This document shows positions 8,418 to 11,309 of a DNA stretch of 11,309 nt, piece by piece. Position numbers and translations under genes: made by a program. Below the pieces are notes generated by a model. The model was not told the origin of the DNA. It did not search any database and worked only from the letters and a program-made list of their open reading frames with translations. Numbering within the stretch: the first letter of the stretch is position 1; every line of letters begins with the position of its first letter. The DNA comes from Euperipatoides rowelli (Eukaryota; Onychophora; Udeonychophora; Euonychophora; Peripatopsidae): NCBI GenBank assembly GCA_003024985.2, contig PXIH01S0006773.1. One strand, given 5' to 3'.

Positions 8418-8450
8418 CATGTTAAAGGAGGTAAAAGAACGAAAAGGAGG
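8418..8450 (-). CDS. RPS17: RPS17 exon 1: 5'TOP leader and ATG-only coding exon
   Basis: On the minus strand the sequence reads CCTCCTTTTCGTTCTTTTAC, then CTCCTTTAAC, then ATG followed directly by GTGAGTG, a good 5' splice donor. Only the start codon (8418-8420) is coding here. It joins in phase 0 to the GGT (Gly2) that opens the exon at 172. Human RPS17 has the same ATG-only first coding exon. The leader begins with about ten pyrimidines (8450 down to 8441), fitting a 5'TOP mRNA, the class that includes ribosomal-protein transcripts and is translated under mTOR/LARP1 control. A second pyrimidine run lies just before the ATG. The TSS is inferred from the TOP tract and was not measured; the cap site is probably at 8450 or 8449. 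Alternative: another ATG exon inside the 8.2-kb intron. I saw no better ATG-GT-donor combination with a pyrimidine leader. Confidence 0.85.
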
Positions 8451-8517
8451 CTAACCGTCATGCGCAGAAACAATTTAAATTAAAAAAAAAAAAAAAAAAG
8501 TGAAAAATTAATTTAGC

Positions 8518-8543
8518 TGGCTGTAATTTCATAATTGCAGCCA
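8518..8543. promoter_or_regulatory. Imperfect inverted repeat in the divergent promoter
   Basis: TGGCTGTAATT and AATTGCAGCCA flank a 4-nt spacer (TCAT). Ten of eleven positions pair, and an extra C-G pair (8517/8544) extends the stem. It lies about 70 bp upstream of the inferred RPS17 start. It could be a dimeric transcription-factor site or just a chance or transposon-derived palindrome. Confidence 0.4.
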
Positions 8544-8918
8544 GACACATTTTATCTTGGGTTGACATTTTTTAACAAGGACACAATTAATAAAACTATG
8601 GAAATTTTGACCAGGGCATGAAATTCCTTTAAAAAAACAAACACAGAAAAGTTGCAATTTATTTTCTAGCTCGTTGGGATCGATCGGGAAGCTGATAAGC
8701 ACGCGTTATAAAACGTATTTCCCGCTTACATACATACAATTTCCGTTTTCCACAACGTCTTTCCCCATTCTCGCATGGGGAATATTATTAGTTAGGCTGT
8801 TATTAAATAATATATCTATAGCTTGCTGGAAGAACATTATGTTTATGATCCAGTGACTATTGTTATATTGTACAAGTATAAACACCAGTGTGCGGAGATT
8901 GGAGAATTTCCATTGACC

Positions 8919-8924
8919 ATGTAA
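8919..8924 (+). promoter_or_regulatory. Start-stop minimal uORF (ATG TAA) just before the INTS10 start
   Basis: The bases ATG TAA lie one nucleotide upstream of the INTS10 ATG at 8926 and in a different frame. If the mRNA leader includes them, they form a two-codon start-stop element, a class known to stall or recycle ribosomes and lower initiation at the next start. Context before the upstream ATG is GACC; before the main ATG it is TAAA, with A at -3. Whether the leader contains it depends on the TSS, which I cannot see. Confidence 0.45.
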
Positions 8925-8925
8925 A

Positions 8926-9072
8926 ATGGAAGCTGTTGTCAATAGACGACCATCATCTGAACAAGATTGGTTAATATATCGAGCTAAGGGTTATCTCACA
9001 TCAGATATATCTGCTGCTAAAGCATGCTTAATAACAGCAAGGACGTTATTTCCTAGATATTTTGAAATACAG
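8926..9072 (+). CDS. INTS10: INTS10 first coding exon (Integrator complex subunit 10, N-terminus)
   Basis: Integrator is the nuclear RNA polymerase II-associated complex that cleaves snRNA 3' ends and attenuates transcription; INTS10 is one of its accessory subunits. The exon encodes 49 residues from M-E-A-V-V-N-R-R-P-S. The diagnostic block is residues 30-49, A-A-K-A-C-L-I-T-A-R-T-L-F-P-R-Y-F-E-I-Q. It lines up with the N-terminus of vertebrate INTS10 (A-A-K-A-W-L-I-T-A-R-S-L-Y-P), ending at the same I-Q. The exon closes with CAG followed by GTGAGA, a consensus donor in phase 0; reading past it reaches a stop at 9112, as expected for an intron. The start is supported by an in-frame TGA at 8914 and by its position relative to the family N-terminus. 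Family members are roughly 700 residues, so this is about 7 percent of the protein. I searched the right part of the window for a continuation like Y-E-M-Y and found none. The gene is divergent from RPS17. Confidence 0.88.
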
Positions 9073-10246
9073 GTGAGACACGTAAAGGAAAACAAAACGT
9101 TTCTAAAGGCATGAAATACTTCGTAATTTTTGTAATGGTGGTCAAAGATTTATTTATTTATTGGCCAAAGTCATATAATTTGTATAAGGTTTGACAAATC
9201 ATCTGGCCGATTACAGTATAGTCTCTGCGTTTACCATATATCCAGAGAGTCTAATGTGTACAGTGTTTGGTTCCAGTTTATAAAGAACTCGATTTTTTGA
9301 GAAAATGGGAACTGGTTTCAGTTCCAAGTTATTTGGGACAAGAATAATTATTTTTTTTTTTTTTTTTGCAGACAAAAAAATAATTTGGGTTGGACTTTCG
9401 CAGACCACTTGTATATGAGTACAATATTCCCTTGTTGAAGATAAAACATGTTCGTTTTATGTCATCTCTCTCCTGTCGACGATATTGTAATACTATAAAT
9501 AAATAAACAGAAAAAAAAAAAAAAGGCTTTATTACACTAAAAAATCAACAAGTTTAATTAGGAATACAATGTTTGTTTAATAATACATAAAATGTTGAAA
9601 ACAACACAAGTGAAAGTTGTTAGCTGTCAAACTATTTAATTGCCTAATCTAAATATAACCCTAATTTAATCAAATGAATCAATAATTATGCCCAAATCAC
9701 TGATCCATAGAAGTAAATAAAAGTACTGTAAATGTAATAAACTAAGGGATATGCACATGTCCAGATTCACTGAATTAGATTTGGAACATATTGATTGATT
9801 CACTTGAATTAGGGTTGGTCTGAATGTTAGCCAATCTTTATTTAGTACATACACACTTGTCTAGCTGTAAGTAAGAAACATGCTATAAATACAGTATACA
9901 ACTACTTTTTGCATTAATGAACATCTGTTCATTAATGCCCATGTCTGATTGCTCAGTTCATTGAAAATATCACACCAGTAGGTTTACGGAAGTCCTACCT
10001 AAATTAGTTAGCTTTTCTTTTAAAGTAATTAACACTAATTTAAATTTAGTTCTTGTAAGTATGTAACATTGGATAAGGAGTTGAATACTTTTTTTGATAA
10101 AATATTTTTATATACTTTATATGCTGTTTCGACTACATAAAATTTTAGATAAACATGAACTTTGCTTAATCTACAATGCGTTATTTTCATTATGATTGAA
10201 TTAGTGTGATACAGTATGGTACTCGTGTGGAATGTCTTAGCACAGG
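9073..10246. other. Presumed INTS10 intron 1 sequence without recognised exons
   Basis: AT-rich. It holds a T run (9350-9367) ending in TTTGCAG, an acceptor-like string at 9371 whose downstream sequence does not resemble INTS10; an A run (9512-9524); a GGAACTG-GTTT-CAGTTCC hairpin (about 9308-9325); and the palindrome at 9911-9938. On the minus strand near 9711-9666, S-D-L-G-I-I-I-D-S resembles the K-D-L-G-V-I-x-D motif of LINE RTs and may be another very decayed LINE piece related to fragment B. The ORFs at 9211-9408 and 9666-9854 (minus) are otherwise unconvincing. Confidence 0.45.
9911..9938. repeat. Perfect 28-nt palindrome
   Basis: GCATTAATGAACA and TGTTCATTAATGC are exact reverse complements separated by TC, giving a 13-bp stem with almost no loop. 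Confidence 0.9.
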
Positions 10247-10430
10247 TTACAAGTGCTAAACACAGCAGCTAGGGCTATTATGTTTGGTCCCGGCTACTCA
10301 TGTGCCACCGAGGCCGTCTATTAAATTGGGGTCCGTTAAAGCTAAGAAAGTTATATATGGGTCAAATCGTGTGGAAAAGTAGTAATAAATGTGCCCCTAC
10401 TATCATTACAGAGCTAGTAAAGGAAAATTC
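10247..10430 (+). pseudogene. Decayed LINE C-terminal domain fragment (D)
   Basis: The reading L-Q-V-L-N-T-A-A-R-A-I-M (10247 on) fits the family L-Q-x-V-Q-N-x-A-A-R-L-I found after the RT domain. After a frameshift, L-L-N-W-G-P-L-K-L-R-K-L-Y-M-G-Q-I-V-W-K, then N-K-C-A-P-T-I-I-T-E-L (about 10318-10421) aligns with the family L-H-W-L-P-V-x-x-R-I-x-x-K-I-L-x-x-x-Y-K-x-L-x-x-x-A-P-x-Y-L-x-x-L. The 69-codon ORF at 10300-10509 is mostly this fossil. Stops and a frameshift make it non-functional. Confidence 0.75.
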
Positions 10431-10453
10431 AATAAAACATGATTATACATCCT

Positions 10454-10631
10454 ATTTTGGAGTATTGTGCCCCTATTTGGCATACAGCTCTCACAAAATC
10501 TCAAGTTAAGCTACTTGAACAAGTGCAAAAATGTATAATAAGAATGATTATGGCTGATAGTCATACTAGATACTTAGATGACATCTGCTCTTGGTGTACC
10601 TACTCTTGAGTCTAGGCGAATTCACCTCTTG
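10454..10631 (+). pseudogene. Decayed LINE C-terminal domain fragment (E), different subfamily
   Basis: I-L-E-Y-C-A-P-I-W-H-T-A-L-T-K-S (10454 on), then L-L-E-Q-V-Q-K-C-I-I-R-M-I, then after one frameshift L-G-V-P-T-L-E-S-R-R-I-H-L-L. This fits the LINE tail S-I-L-E-Y-C-x-P-V-W-H-x-x-L-T-x-x-x-x-x-x-L-E-x-V-Q-K-R-A-x-R-I-I ... L-x-L-P-T-L-E-x-R-R. It covers roughly the same functional region as fragment D but in different wording, so the two come from different LINE families or from nested insertions. One frameshift and a lost 5' part show it is dead. Confidence 0.83.
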
Positions 10632-10955
10632 TTAATAATACCGTACTTATTAAATTATAGTACAACACAATAATAATAACTTAATATATGAAGAGAATAT
10701 GAACTTTAATAACATGTGAACTTATATCAAACATGGCTGACATCCTACAGGGATCATCAATGAATCCAGGGAGCAATACACACTTATTGATGACAACAAC
10801 TACACATCTTTCCCCTAACCCAAAGACCACATACAAAGTTTAAGAAACTAAAAATAAAAACACTGTCATATTTGACAATAATCTACAAGCATGCTTAACT
10901 ACTAGACTAACTAATAAACAAATAAATTGTCTAACAAACAAAGTCGGTATATTTT
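10632..10955. other. Unassigned AT-rich stretch
   Basis: No coding, RNA or mobile-element signature recognised. GGATCATCAAT at about 10751 recurs at about 11092, which is too short to interpret. Confidence 0.4.
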
Positions 10956-11288
10956 TTAGGTCTTTTGATGAAGGACCAAATTTGGTAGTTTGAGGCACAC
11001 TACTAACATTACTACATTAGGCATATTTTCCAGCATGGGTGATGAAGGTAAACTATTTGATTGTGTAGACAATACACCAGGATCATCAATCGCTTTAATT
11101 ACGGGTGGAGAGTTTTTGGACTCTCTTAAATCGAAGGTATTTCTTCTTAGAACACTTTGCGTTTTAACTAGGTATGACCTGGGTGCATCAGTGTTGGGAT
11201 AATCAAATACTTTTAATAATCGAATAAGTTGTAGTCGAATAAAGTAATAATTCGAATAAAATATTAGAATGGTTTTGTTTTTGAGCAA
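10956..11288. other. Unassigned segment open on both strands; possible exon
   Basis: A 110-codon minus-strand ORF (11288-10956) and a 70-codon plus-strand ORF (10990-11202) overlap here, in a part more G/C-rich than its surroundings. I recognise neither protein. The plus strand has an exon-like frame: TATTTTCCAG acceptor, then an open stretch beginning C-ATG-GGT-GAT-GAA (about 11034) to AAATCGAAG before GTATTT (about 11136). The minus strand reads P-R-S-Y-L-V-K-T-Q-S then R-R-N-T-F-D-L-R-E-S and S-L-P-S-S-P-M-L-E, a polar, Ser/Pro-rich text typical of disordered regions. P-R-S-Y-L-V-K resembles the SNAG repressor motif (M-P-R-S-F-L-V-K) but lacks the Met at the protein start. It does not match known INTS10 sequence. 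It could be an exon of a third gene, a retroposed fragment, or chance. Confidence 0.35.
11216..11265. repeat. Short repeat of TCGAATAA
   Basis: TCGAATAA occurs three times within 11219-11261. TCGAATAAGTTGTA is also found at about 7653 in LINE fragment B. Function unknown; it may be a short, scrambled piece of a dispersed repeat. Confidence 0.4.
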
Positions 11289-11309
11289 TGAATAAGCTTA
11301 TCAACTCGA

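Larger units (their letters stand above)
8451..8925. promoter_or_regulatory. Shared bidirectional promoter region between RPS17 and INTS10
   Basis: This is the only DNA between the RPS17 TOP leader and the INTS10 ATG, so it should hold both promoters and the INTS10 5'UTR. Next to the RPS17 leader, the minus strand reads CTGCGCATGACGG (about 8454-8466), which contains an NRF-1-like TGCGCATG half site. An 18-nt A run (8482-8499) and an imperfect palindrome (8518-8543) follow. A TATAAAA string at 8707-8713 could serve INTS10, but its spacing to the ATG is long and no initiator is evident. Two ORFs that cross this region (8674-8856 plus, 8706-8942 minus) have no recognisable content and I regard them as chance. 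Confidence 0.6.

Noticed and set aside
8706-8942. 78-codon minus-strand ORF antisense to the INTS10 start
   Set aside because: It covers the promoter and the antisense of the INTS10 start with no recognisable domain; likely chance.
9350-9420. INTS10 exon 2 after the long T run and TTTGCAG
   Set aside because: The translation downstream does not resemble the INTS10 continuation (expected Y-E-x-Y-like start) and soon meets stops.
11162-11200. True SNAG-domain transcription factor on the minus strand
   Set aside because: The motif P-R-S-Y-L-V-K is internal to the ORF with Ala where the initiator Met should be, and no zinc fingers are seen.

Overview
The window looks like AT-rich nuclear DNA from an invertebrate animal. 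It has spliced eukaryotic gene fragments, no bacterial-style dense ORFs, long A/T-rich non-coding stretches, and many decayed transposable elements of metazoan type (hAT-like DNA elements and LINE reverse-transcriptase fossils). I cannot name the species. The S17 fragment has the '[13 protein letters not shown]' wording I associate with arthropod S17, but that is weak evidence.

Two housekeeping genes sit head to head and are the only genes I can name. On the minus strand is RPS17 (40S ribosomal protein S17). Its first coding exon carries only the ATG (8418-8420) behind a pyrimidine-rich 5'TOP-like leader. Its second coding exon (21-172, residues 2 to 52) lies about 8.2 kb away, and the rest of the gene is off the left edge. 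On the plus strand is INTS10 (Integrator complex subunit 10), whose first coding exon is 8926-9072; the rest of INTS10 is not recognisable in the window. About 475 bp between the S17 leader and the INTS10 start codon must hold both promoters.

Most of the window is RPS17 intron 1 (173-8417), filled with mobile DNA. From left to right: a 133-bp tandem duplication (1298-1566); a decayed plus-strand LINE RT (1840-2239, probably resuming at 2842); a 602-bp hAT-like MITE inserted into it (2240-2841); a 2.38-kb hAT-like element (2961-5343) with a perfect 8-bp target-site duplication and about 20 tandem copies of a ~110-bp repeat inside; a 1.02-kb hAT-like element (6242-7264) that appears to split a minus-strand LINE RT (about 6175-6241 and 7322-7765); and tRNA-like, possibly SINE-derived, sequence (7840-8120). 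To the right of INTS10 exon 1 are a perfect 28-nt palindrome (9911-9938), two different decayed LINE tail domains side by side (10247-10430 and 10454-10631), and an unassigned stretch open on both strands (10956-11288) that may hold a real exon.

I found no credible new enzymatic or defence system. The most unusual structure is the hAT-bounded minisatellite inside a ribosomal-protein gene's first intron.
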